A DNA stretch of 33,491 nt from Rhodobacter sp. (GTDB taxonomy: Bacteria; Pseudomonadota; Alphaproteobacteria; Rhodobacterales; Rhodobacteraceae): assembly GCA_022824145.1 (NCBI GenBank), contig JAJEAY010000052.1, positions 1 through 33,491 on the forward strand. The letters run 5' to 3'. A program made the position numbers and the translations under genes. Positions 26,301 to 33,491 of the stretch are shown here, piece by piece. Position 1 is the stretch's first letter, and every line of letters starts with the position of its first letter. The notes under the pieces were generated by a model, which ran no database searches, was not told where the DNA came from, and saw nothing but the letters and a program-made list of their open reading frames with translations.

Positions 26301-29300
26301 TCCCTGCTGCGGCGTGAACCAGCGCCCGCCAAGTGCTGATCTCTGCCGCTCGATCCGGTCCTTCTGCTCCGCCGCTTCGCCGATCTCGGACCACGCCCCC
26401 CAGGCGATTGTTTGCCCGGGCAGGCCCAACGCTCGACGGTGGCCAGCGAGCTGGTCCAGAAAGGCGTTCGCTGAGGCATGGTTCGCTTGACCCGGGTTGC
26501 CCATGACACCGACGCGGCTGGAAAACAGGATGAAAAAGTCGAGATCGCGGTCAGCTGTCGCGCGGTGCAGGTTCCATGCGCCGAGGACTTTCGGCCAGAG
26601 CACTGTTTCGAATCGATCCCAGCTTTGATTGCCGAGTGCGCCGTCTGACAGCACGCCGACGCTGTGTATGACTCCTGCGAGCGGCGGCAACTCTTCATCC
26701 ATCCGCGCCATCATTTCGTCGAACGCCGTCGCGTCGGATACGTCCGCGAGTTCCACGTGTATGTTCGCGCCCTTGCTTTCGAGAGTGCGAATGGCCTCCT
26801 GTGCATCTTCATCAGGAGGCCGCCGGCCGTTCAGAACGATCGTCCCGGCCCCCAAGCTCGCAAGCCAGTCAGCTACGGCCAGACCGATGCCGCCCAAGCC
26901 GCCGGTAACAAGGTAAGCATGATCGCTCCGTAGCCGACCTGTCCCAAGCGGTTGCGTGGCGACGACGATCTTTCCGACGTGTCGTGCCGAGCGCATGAAT
27001 CTCAAGGCTGCCCCCGCCTCAGCGAGCGGCCAGCGGCTGTGGACTATCGGCTGGAGTTCACCCGCCGCGAGCCGTGCCACGACGTCTCTGAGAACCCGTC
27101 CCACCCACTCAGGATCGGTCTTCTTCAAGACATCGAGTTCCAGAATGGCATAGGCGACGTCCGGCCGCACTGCGGCCATCTCCTCTTCGCTGAGTATGTC
27201 GCGCCTCGCCAGCTCCACAAACCGGCCACCCTGCTCCAGGCACGACAGGCTCGCGTCAATGAAGCCTTCGCTTGTCAAGCTGTTCAAGACAACGGTCACG
27301 CCCGCACCGTCCGTGGCATCAAGGATCCCTGTGCCGAAGCTCGTTTGGCGGCTGTCAAATATGTGCTTGACGCCAAGCGACCTTAGAAAGTCCTGCTTTG
27401 GAGCGCTCGCCGTTGCGAAGACCTCCGCTCCGGCGGCCTGCGCCAACTGGATCGCCGCCAGGCCAACACCACCGGCCCCGGCGTGGATCAGCACGCGGTC
27501 CCCAGCCTCGAGCCCCGAGAGCTCGTAGGACAGCGCCGCGGACACGAAGGCGCTTGGCACAGTGGCCAGTTCCGTAGCCGAAATTCCTTTGGGCGCGCGT
27601 GCCACCAGTTCCTCGTGCGTGACCATTTCCGCGGCGAAAGCACCAAAGCCCAGGCCGACGATGCGGTCGCCCACGGATACGCTGGTCACTTCCGAGCCCA
27701 CGCCGACGACGTGACCGCACATCTCCCGCCCCAGGTTTCCTTCTTCGATGAAACCGAGCGAGCGGAAAACGTCCCAGAAGTTCAGCCCGGCGGCGTCGAC
27801 AGAGACCCGGACCTCCCGCTCTTCGAGGGGCACCGCAGGCAAGGACTTGACGCAAGGCTTTTCGAATATGCCCGTTGGATCCGGAGTCAGCACCCAGCCC
27901 GCTTCCATCGGCAGATTCAGCCGCTCTGGACCGTCATCCGTCCGTACCAGGCGAGCGACCTGACGGCTTCCCTGGCGCAAGGCAATGTGGCTTTCCGAAT
28001 CCGGATACATCAGTTCATCGACGAAGTCAGTTCCAAGCGAAGTGAGAGTCGGATCCAGATCGATCATCCGCGGCGTAAGGTGTGCCGCTTCACGCGCCAC
28101 GGCCTTGCCGAACCCCCACAACGTCGCCCCGGACAGCGCCCCGTGAGTCTCGCGCTCCAGCACTTGTGCGCCCCGGGTTATGAACCACGTGCCCTTTTCC
28201 GGGATGCGGTCGGAATCGGCAACCGCCTGGACGAGTGCCAAGGCGCTCGCTCCCGCATGCCGCACATCCTGTGCAATGTCGCGCGTGGTTGCCTCTGCAC
28301 CGTGGCCATCGAGCGCAGCGAGGTGCACGACTCCACTTAAGGGCGCATCATTCGGCAGCTCTTCTAGAAGCACTCGCCACGATTCACGCCGCTGAAAGTC
28401 GACATTCGCAGTCAAGACGCCTGTCGTCCCGGATTGCTTGCCGTCCTCTGAATTGTTGTTCACGATCAAGACGGTCTGGTTGCGGGCAGCAAGGCCGTTT
28501 GCAAGTTCCGCCGCAACGCCACCGCTATCTGCAACAAGAATCCACGTTCCGGACGCTTCGGACACGACGTCCGGACCCTGCGCCACGATCACGCCGCGAT
28601 CCGGCATTTCGTCAGGTCTCGACACATCGAGGCCCAAGACTTCCGCCGCACCGAATCCTGCATCGTCGAGCGCCCGGCACCACACGTCGGGGCCCGCCAA
28701 CGCGTGATGCGGCCTGTAATCGTCCGCAAACCTCCACCAGCCGTCGAGCTGTCCGAACGTCAGGTCCATCCAGCCCTGGCCGCGAAGGTTCTCGAGCGCC
28801 AACAATTGTCCTGACGGCGCGAGCAGAGTCAGGCAATGACCCAGAGTCTCGTCGAGAAGACGTGTAGCGTGGAGCACGTTTGATGCGATGATCAGATCAT
28901 AGGCGTGCGTGTCAAAGCCTTGCTCAGTCGGGTCTTTTTCGATGTTGAGAGGGCGATACTCGATGCAGCCTCCGCCATCTCCGAAGCGCGACTCTGCTTC
29001 AGCAAAGAACCCCGCTGAAATGTCGGTGTACATGTAATCGAATCTGCCTTCGGGAAGTTCCGGCAGAACGGAGGCCGTTGCCGAGCCGGTTCCTGCGCCG
29101 ACTTCGATCACCCTCAATCGTCGATCTGCGGGCAGTTTGGCCACAATTGTCCGGACTGCGTCCTTGAGCAGCCGGTTGGCCGCGCGTGCAATCGGCGCAT
29201 TCAGGTACAGATCGCCCGGCGTCGGATAGCCACTGCTAAACAACAGCGTGAGCGGGTCCAATTGGCCACGCAGGACATCGGGCAACGCGGCGCCGCAACG

Positions 29301-32300
29301 CCGGAACAGCCCGATCTCCGTCGCCCCGTGCGGATGGCGATCGGCCAACTGGTCTGCCAGCGTCTCCGGATCACGGGGAAAGTCCTCAGGCAAGGGATCG
29401 TCATGCCCGACTTTTACATGGAAGCGGCCGCCATCCTCCCGCAGCACACCGGATCGTGCCAGCATCTCCAGCATTCGGCGGAAGACGCGCTTGTGTTCAT
29501 CAATGACGTCGAGCTGTTGACGCAGTTCCTCGGACACAACGACTTCGCCCGCGCTACGCCGCCAACCTAGCCTTTCGAGCGTCCAGAGGGCGCGGGAATG
29601 GGACCATCTTTCGAGGTCTGACAAGAGCGCAGACCGATCGGCTCGCGTCACGTCCTCTTCTTCAAGATAGTCGGCGAGTGGCATGAAGCCGCCCGCAGCG
29701 ACCGCTGGTTCGGGCAGGAAATCCGCTGCGACGATTGCTGGGTCGAGGGGGCACTCGCGCCAGACGACCTCGTACAAAAGTTCGTCCACGCTCTCGATGG
29801 CCGAGAACAGCGCAGCGCGTGTCGCACGCTTGATCGTGTATCCGTCCAATCCGCCGAGCAGTGCGCCATCGGGATCGTATATTCGCAACTTGCCGCTCAG
29901 GACTTCTGCGGGTTCTCCTGCCTCGGCATTCGACACGTCGGGTGTTTCACTCATGCGCACGTGGCAGACCACTTTGTCCGGAAGTTCACCCGTCGTCAGC
30001 CACATACGCTCCCAGCCAAAAGGCAGATAGGTGGTCTCCTCTTTGCCCGATCCTTGAATTCGCGCTGCGGCCACAACCTGAAAGCACCCGTCCAACACGA
30101 GCGGATGAATGCCCGGAGAGGTTCGGCCGGTCTGGTTTCGCATGAACACTTCGCCGAGAGCTTCGCCCGGCCGCGACCACAGCTTGTCGAGCGTGCGGAA
30201 ACTCGCGCCGAGATGAATTCCGGTGGCCGCCCTTGCCCGGTACAGCATTGACGGGTCCACAGGGGACAGGTCACTCTTTAGGCTCTCGAGGTCCAAACCT
30301 TGCTCGGCGCCCATCGCGTCCGCGCCGGCGGCGATCCTGCACTCCGCGTGCAGCGTCCACTCCGCCTCGGCCGATCCCTTGCTGAGTATCCGTGCAAGGC
30401 CCGGCCCTTCGTCGCCGGGACCGCCCAGTACAAGCTGCACGTTCCGGCCGACCGAGTCGAAATCGTTCCCGCGATCCTCTTCAGAGAACACGAGTGCATT
30501 GTGCAGCTGCATGTCTTCGACGACAACCGGTCCGCTTGATCCGGACAGAGACACCGATGCGGCCATCATCCCGTATAGCGCTCCCGGCGCTATGACCCGG
30601 TCGAACACGCGATGGTCGTTGAGCCAATCCGGATCATCCGGGAACAGCTCCGTTTCGTACGTGACCTCTCCGCTGGCAGACTCCCGTCGCATGCCCATCA
30701 GAGGGTGGCCCTCGACGGAACGCCTCCGCTTCGGCGACCGAATCCAATAGCGTTGGCGCTGGAAGGGATATCCAGGCACCGAGATGCGGCGACGGGTCTC
30801 TCCGGCAAACAGGCCCTCGAAGCGGATCGGCAGTCCTGACTGGTATGCATCGGCTACTGCTTTGGCGAAGCTGCCCGATCCTGCGTGCGAATCGTCGGCC
30901 ACGGGTCGCATGCTCGACAACACGACGGGGGTCGGCACAGAATCCGGCCAGGCCGAGGACGCCATGGGGGCCAGGACGGAGCGGGGGCCAATCTCAAGGA
31001 TCACGTCCACGCCCAGATCCGCAAGCCTCCTGGCGCCGCAGGCGAATGCAACGGGATCCCTAGCGTGCCGACGCCAATAGGCGCCGTCCAGCAACTGGCC
31101 GTCGCTCACCACATCTCCTGTCAGGTTGCTGATCACGGTCAGTTCAGGCGGTTGAATCGTGACGTGGTCGAGGGAGGTCTCGATCGCGTCGAGGGCGGGA
31201 TCCACGAGTGCGCTGTGGAATGCCCGGGTCGTGTTCAAGCGGCGTACCCTGACACCTTCCGATTCGAGCCGTGTTGAGAGCAAATCCACATTCTCAACAG
31301 GACCGCTGACTACTTGGTGCAAGCCATTGTCCGCCGCAATGTTCACGCCGACACCGGTGGACTCGCCGTTCACGGCATCGACCGCAGACGCCACCTGCTC
31401 CGGTGGCGCGAAGACAGCAGCCATAGCACCCGTTTCAGTCTCCGACATCAGCGTGCCGCGCGTGCAGGCGAACCGCATGCCATCCTCAAGGCTGAAGGCA
31501 CCCGCCGCCTGTGCCGCCGCGATTTCTCCGACACTGTGCCCAAGAACCACGTCGGGGCGAATTCCCACGCTCGACCATTGTGCGGTCAGCGCACATTCGA
31601 GTGCATAGAGGGCTGGTTGCTCCCAAGCCGTGTCGCTCAAGTCCCCGTTGCGCGCGCGACCGAACATCACATCCAGCAACGAAGTGCCACGCTCTTCGAG
31701 GAAGACCCTTTCGCATCGATCGAAGACCGACCTTGCAACCGGCTCGCGATTGTAAAGGTCGCGACCCATTCCAACCCACTGGCTGCCCTGCCCGGTATAG
31801 ACAAACGCGACAGTGGATGCTGCGGACGGCGTCGCTTGGTCGCCTGTCTCGGCCAGTGTTCGAAGCTGCTCCCGCAACCGGTCTGCATTGTCGAAGACGA
31901 GGCCTGCACGACAGTCGAAATGGCAACGCCCAACGCCGGACGTCCATGCCATGTCGGCGAGCATCGGCTGTGACAACCCGGATTCGGCCGAAAGTTCGTC
32001 GGTATGTTCGTCTAGCCATGACAGGTACCGCTCGGCAAGCTCGCCAAGTGCCGCCGCGGATTTGCCGGACAGCGGCAGCAGCCGAGTCTTGCGTTCCTCG
32101 AATTCCTGTTCGCACTCTGTTGAATCGGCGGTGCCCGTCGGTGGCAACGCCGGAACCACCAGACCGGTTCCACAGACACGGTCCGGTGCACAAGGTGCGG
32201 CTTTCGAAGCCGGATATTCCTCGACGACGATGTGGGCGTTGGTTCCGGAAATGCCGAACGAATTCACGCCGGCGAGGCGCGGTCGCCCGTTCCGGGCCGG

Positions 32301-33491
32301 CAAGTCCACCATGGACGAGGTCACCTGCAACGGCAGTTCGTTCCAGTTCAGGCTTGGGTTGGGATCATTGAAGTGCAGATGCTTGGGGATCACGCCGCGC
32401 TGTACCACCAGCACGGCCTTGATCAGTCCGGGGATTCCGGCCGCTGATTCCAGATGTCCGAGATTCGTTTTCACGGAACCGACAAGCAGAGGCTGGTCGG
32501 CCTTTCGGTCCTTGCCGTAGACTCTGGCGACGGCGTTGATTTCAATTGGGTCCCCGACTGCCGTCCCGGTACCGTGCGCTTCCAGATAGTCGACGTCGGA
32601 AGCCGGAATGCCTGCCTGCGACAACGCGGCTCGAATCACCTGCTCCAGTGCGGGCTCGTGTGGCACAGTCAATCCAATGCTTGCGCCGCCGTGGTTGACT
32701 GCGGCACCTCGGATTAATCCCCAAATTCGGTCCCCGTCGGCTTCTGCGTCGCGCAGGCGCTTCAGGACCACCGCGCCGCAGCCTTCGCCGCGCACATAAC
32801 CGTTCGCGGAGGCGTCGAACGCCTTGCACTGCCCGTCCGGGGACAGCATCATCGAGTCGGCGCGCAACTCGAAGATGCGGCTGTTCAGAATGGCCTGAAC
32901 GCCGCCCGCGATGGCCAGGTCCGCCTTGCCCTGCTGCAGGTCCGCGACCGCGTCGTGCACGGACACAAGCGACGACGCGCAGGCAGCGTCCACGGCCTTC
33001 GCCGGCCCCATGAATCCCAGCACGAAGGAAACCCGTCCACTGGCTCCGTTCAGGTTGGTGCCGCTCAGGGCGTACAAGGACTCCGCGGCCTCTCCGGACC
33101 TCTCGGAATCCACCACGAGCATCCGGTACTCGTCGTTGCTGATGCCGGTATAGACGCCGGTCAGGCTCTCTTTCAGACGGTCCGGGTCCATCCCTGCATC
33201 CTCGAGCGCTTGCCAGCTCGTCTCCAGCATCATCCGTTGCTGGGGATCGAGCAGTTCGGCCTCAACCGGCGAGATCCTGAAGAACCCGGCGTCGAACTGA
33301 TCGATATCATCGACGTAGGCGCAGTAGCGGCAAGCACCTTGCAGGTTCAAAGGGTCGTTGAACAATTCTTCAAGGCGATTCGGTCCCGAACCCGGCCCAC
33401 CGTCCATAACTGCGTTGCCACCGGTTTCGAGCAGGCGCCAGAAGGAGTGAATGTCAGGCGCGCCAGGGAAACGGCATGCCATGCCCACGAT
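23310..33491 (-). CDS. Type I polyketide synthase, KS-AT-DH-cMT-psiKR-ER-KR-ACP-KS-psiAT (N-terminus outside window)
   Basis: At least 3,393 residues, cut at the right edge inside the start of a KS; residue numbers count from the codon ending at 33488. KS1: Cys170 (DAACASSL), EAHGTGT, KTNLGHLE. AT1: GQGSQ, Ser652 (GHSVGE), His758 in TRAFHS, which indicates malonyl-CoA. DH: His959 (DHRVFDRVIAPG, with Asp in place of the usual Gly) and Asp1133 (HPLVLDG). C-methyltransferase: SAM motif EVGAGTGSATA near 1460-1472. A structural psiKR (about 28560-27860) precedes ER, whose NADPH loop is HAGAGGVGLAAIQ. KR: TGGLGGIGLA, Ser2324, but His2337 replaces the usual Tyr (GQANHASAN). ACP: Ser2500 (LGMDSLMAVEL). 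KS2: Cys2751 (DMTCAASL), EVHGTGS, KTNIGHLES. A degenerate AT and the post-AT linker SVPGYPFQRRRFW end the protein with TAG. One module is thus fully reducing and methylating; the last has no carrier. The product is unknown. Further modules may lie beyond the edge. Confidence 0.95.
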   Translation of the reverse strand: MVGMACRFPGAPDIHSFWRLLETGGNAVMDGGPGSGPNRLEELFNDPLNLQGACRYCAYVDDIDQFDAGFFRISPVEAELLDPQQRMMLETSWQALEDAGMDPDRLKESLTGVYTGISNDEYRMLVVDSERSGEAAESLYALSGTNLNGASGRVSFVLGFMGPAKAVDAACASSLVSVHDAVADLQQGKADLAIAGGVQAILNSRIFELRADSMMLSPDGQCKAFDASANGYVRGEGCGAVVLKRLRDAEADGDRIWGLIRGAAVNHGGASIGLTVPHEPALEQVIRAALSQAGIPASDVDYLEAHGTGTAVGDPIEINAVARVYGKDRKADQPLLVGSVKTNLGHLESAAGIPGLIKAVLVVQRGVIPKHLHFNDPNPSLNWNELPLQVTSSMVDLPARNGRPRLAGVNSFGISGTNAHIVVEEYPASKAAPCAPDRVCGTGLVVPALPPTGTADSTECEQEFEERKTRLLPLSGKSAAALGELAERYLSWLDEHTDELSAESGLSQPMLADMAWTSGVGRCHFDCRAGLVFDNADRLREQLRTLAETGDQATPSAASTVAFVYTGQGSQWVGMGRDLYNREPVARSVFDRCERVFLEERGTSLLDVMFGRARNGDLSDTAWEQPALYALECALTAQWSSVGIRPDVVLGHSVGEIAAAQAAGAFSLEDGMRFACTRGTLMSETETGAMAAVFAPPEQVASAVDAVNGESTGVGVNIAADNGLHQVVSGPVENVDLLSTRLESEGVRVRRLNTTRAFHSALVDPALDAIETSLDHVTIQPPELTVISNLTGDVVSDGQLLDGAYWRRHARDPVAFACGARRLADLGVDVILEIGPRSVLAPMASSAWPDSVPTPVVLSSMRPVADDSHAGSGSFAKAVADAYQSGLPIRFEGLFAGETRRRISVPGYPFQRQRYWIRSPKRRRSVEGHPLMGMRRESASGEVTYETELFPDDPDWLNDHRVFDRVIAPGALYGMMAASVSLSGSSGPVVVEDMQLHNALVFSEEDRGNDFDSVGRNVQLVLGGPGDEGPGLARILSKGSAEAEWTLHAECRIAAGADAMGAEQGLDLESLKSDLSPVDPSMLYRARAATGIHLGASFRTLDKLWSRPGEALGEVFMRNQTGRTSPGIHPLVLDGCFQVVAAARIQGSGKEETTYLPFGWERMWLTTGELPDKVVCHVRMSETPDVSNAEAGEPAEVLSGKLRIYDPDGALLGGLDGYTIKRATRAALFSAIESVDELLYEVVWRECPLDPAIVAADFLPEPAVAAGGFMPLADYLEEEDVTRADRSALLSDLERWSHSRALWTLERLGWRRSAGEVVVSEELRQQLDVIDEHKRVFRRMLEMLARSGVLREDGGRFHVKVGHDDPLPEDFPRDPETLADQLADRHPHGATEIGLFRRCGAALPDVLRGQLDPLTLLFSSGYPTPGDLYLNAPIARAANRLLKDAVRTIVAKLPADRRLRVIEVGAGTGSATASVLPELPEGRFDYMYTDISAGFFAEAESRFGDGGGCIEYRPLNIEKDPTEQGFDTHAYDLIIASNVLHATRLLDETLGHCLTLLAPSGQLLALENLRGQGWMDLTFGQLDGWWRFADDYRPHHALAGPDVWCRALDDAGFGAAEVLGLDVSRPDEMPDRGVIVAQGPDVVSEASGTWILVADSGGVAAELANGLAARNQTVLIVNNNSEDGKQSGTTGVLTANVDFQRRESWRVLLEELPNDAPLSGVVHLAALDGHGAEATTRDIAQDVRHAGASALALVQAVADSDRIPEKGTWFITRGAQVLERETHGALSGATLWGFGKAVAREAAHLTPRMIDLDPTLTSLGTDFVDELMYPDSESHIALRQGSRQVARLVRTDDGPERLNLPMEAGWVLTPDPTGIFEKPCVKSLPAVPLEEREVRVSVDAAGLNFWDVFRSLGFIEEGNLGREMCGHVVGVGSEVTSVSVGDRIVGLGFGAFAAEMVTHEELVARAPKGISATELATVPSAFVSAALSYELSGLEAGDRVLIHAGAGGVGLAAIQLAQAAGAEVFATASAPKQDFLRSLGVKHIFDSRQTSFGTGILDATDGAGVTVVLNSLTSEGFIDASLSCLEQGGRFVELARRDILSEEEMAAVRPDVAYAILELDVLKKTDPEWVGRVLRDVVARLAAGELQPIVHSRWPLAEAGAALRFMRSARHVGKIVVATQPLGTGRLRSDHAYLVTGGLGGIGLAVADWLASLGAGTIVLNGRRPPDEDAQEAIRTLESKGANIHVELADVSDATAFDEMMARMDEELPPLAGVIHSVGVLSDGALGNQSWDRFETVLWPKVLGAWNLHRATADRDLDFFILFSSRVGVMGNPGQANHASANAFLDQLAGHRRALGLPGQTIAWGAWSEIGEAAEQKDRIERQRSALGGRWFTPQQGMKALDRLVRQDATNSVVMAMDWSVFEEAVEERPAFLDELLSSATEDGSDAGVSSDDLLSRLAEVSAGDREDLLVTFLQQELQAVLRLPSAPAPNVGFFDLGMDSLMAVELRNRLNRALAGACRVSNTVVFDYPEIHALARHLDSELGEVDSYVTPQAQPSPEPQPAPQVERGPRVDSASKRPSGIELDQDRVAIVGMACRFPGAPDVSSYWKQLKAGANAVTDGRRDDGPWSGIVGDPDAAEVTDRRGGFIQNLDRFDARFFGIQPIEARMMDPRQRMLLETSWHALEDAGIDPGPLKGSRAGVFAGLGSSEYRDLIAAAGKDDNYLGTAASVAIGRVAFSLGLMGPAVPLDMTCAASLVAVHQAAASLRQREVDLALAGGVHAILSPSVMRFMREYGMLSRTGSCRTFDADADGFVRGEGCGMVVLKRLSDAEADGDRIWGVVRGSAVNQNGAAAALSVPNGTAQESLYEEALAQAGIAPRDLDYLEVHGTGSELGDPIEVRSVASVYGRGREAEHPLLLGTVKTNIGHLESAAGVAGLIKVLLAMRHGVIPKHLHFKNPNPHIEWAGLPVRVTADETAWPSVPDRQPMAGISAFGISGTNAHLLVEGYTVKDGKSTEYSVSRTPTGSAERVPIRLPGSVGAIEPAKDSVKPRRVRLLPLSGKSSEALKELADRYLGWLDESAEDSSTDDGACTSLFSDMAWTASVGRSHLERRSGVIFEDASSLREGLARVAANGRIAESQRRGRPVFVYSGKTDDWTGRGRALYESEPVARALLDRCSAVLGEERGTTLLDALADPAAIADDPVLTQTGIYAIQCAVTALWSSLGVSPGAAYASGVGGIAAAQAAGVFDLDAGTRIAARYGDLAGTDCRDLAPEDFLSFLGDVAFAPAQIPMLAAAKSQTFQSGATPDKTAWSASLFQPAEMSGTWTKLTDLEDVAIVEVDPEGEDGFVRSVAHLYEAGIPLDLAGLFAGEARRRISVPGYPFQRRRFWFNGP
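23370..24065 (-). other. Degenerate, truncated acyltransferase domain (psiAT) at the synthase C-terminus
   Basis: Compared with AT1 of the same protein, the entry loop GQGSQW is replaced by SGKTDDW and the active-site GHSVGE by ASGVGG, so the catalytic serine is glycine (residue 3234). The segment that should hold the small ferredoxin-like subdomain and the AFHS histidine is missing: the chain passes from RIAARYGDLAG to LGDVAFAPAQIP, which aligns with the later LDHVTIQPPELT of AT1. The frame remains open and the surrounding linker is well kept, so the domain appears maintained as a scaffold rather than decaying. It cannot load an extender unit. Confidence 0.85.

Overview
The window looks like a chromosomal segment of an alphaproteobacterium, most likely of the Rhodobacterales (inference). 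The basis is the division cluster: an FtsQ with an RDPAPSR/RLWLTP-type N-terminus, a long FtsZ starting MTLNLTMPE and ending [10 protein letters not shown], a Ppx of the long alphaproteobacterial type, and a CobS-CobT pair. DNA is fairly GC-rich. No rRNA, tRNA, CRISPR array or complete insertion sequence was found.

Positions 1-6026 are mostly minus strand. After a short plus-strand reading-frame remnant at the left edge comes an operon read right to left: AI-2E-family permease, hda (regulatory inactivation of DnaA), ppk (polyphosphate synthesis) and ppx (polyphosphate breakdown).

Positions 6203-15918 are plus strand. They hold the distal part of the division and cell-wall cluster followed by envelope and repair genes: murB, ddl, ftsQ, ftsA, ftsZ, lpxC, bamD, recN. 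Several genes are coupled by overlap (ddl/ftsQ 13 nt, ftsQ/ftsA ATGA). A 56-codon reading frame with a good ribosome-binding site fills the ftsA-ftsZ gap and ends in an ATGA overlap with the family-typical ftsZ start. murC and murG are not upstream of murB.

Positions 16123-20890 are minus strand: an M24 aminopeptidase P, then cobT and cobS, the chelatase-assisting subunits of aerobic cobaltochelatase. A 0.68-kb stretch without a convincing gene follows.

Positions 21446-33491 form a secondary-metabolism locus. On the plus strand are a free-standing acyl carrier protein and a divergent alpha/beta hydrolase. Converging on them from the right edge is a very large type I polyketide synthase, cut off by the window at its N-terminal side. 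Its visible order is KS-AT(malonyl)-DH-cMT-psiKR-ER-KR-ACP, then KS-psiAT and stop. The last acyltransferase has lost both catalytic residues and its small subdomain, and no ACP, reductase or thioesterase follows. The protein therefore ends in a condensing module without its own carrier, while an ACP and a possible hydrolase lie within 2 kb. This is the best candidate for something unusual: a terminal KS that would need a carrier in trans, or that acts as a chain-release or transfer domain. That reading is inference; the domain losses are seen directly in the sequence.
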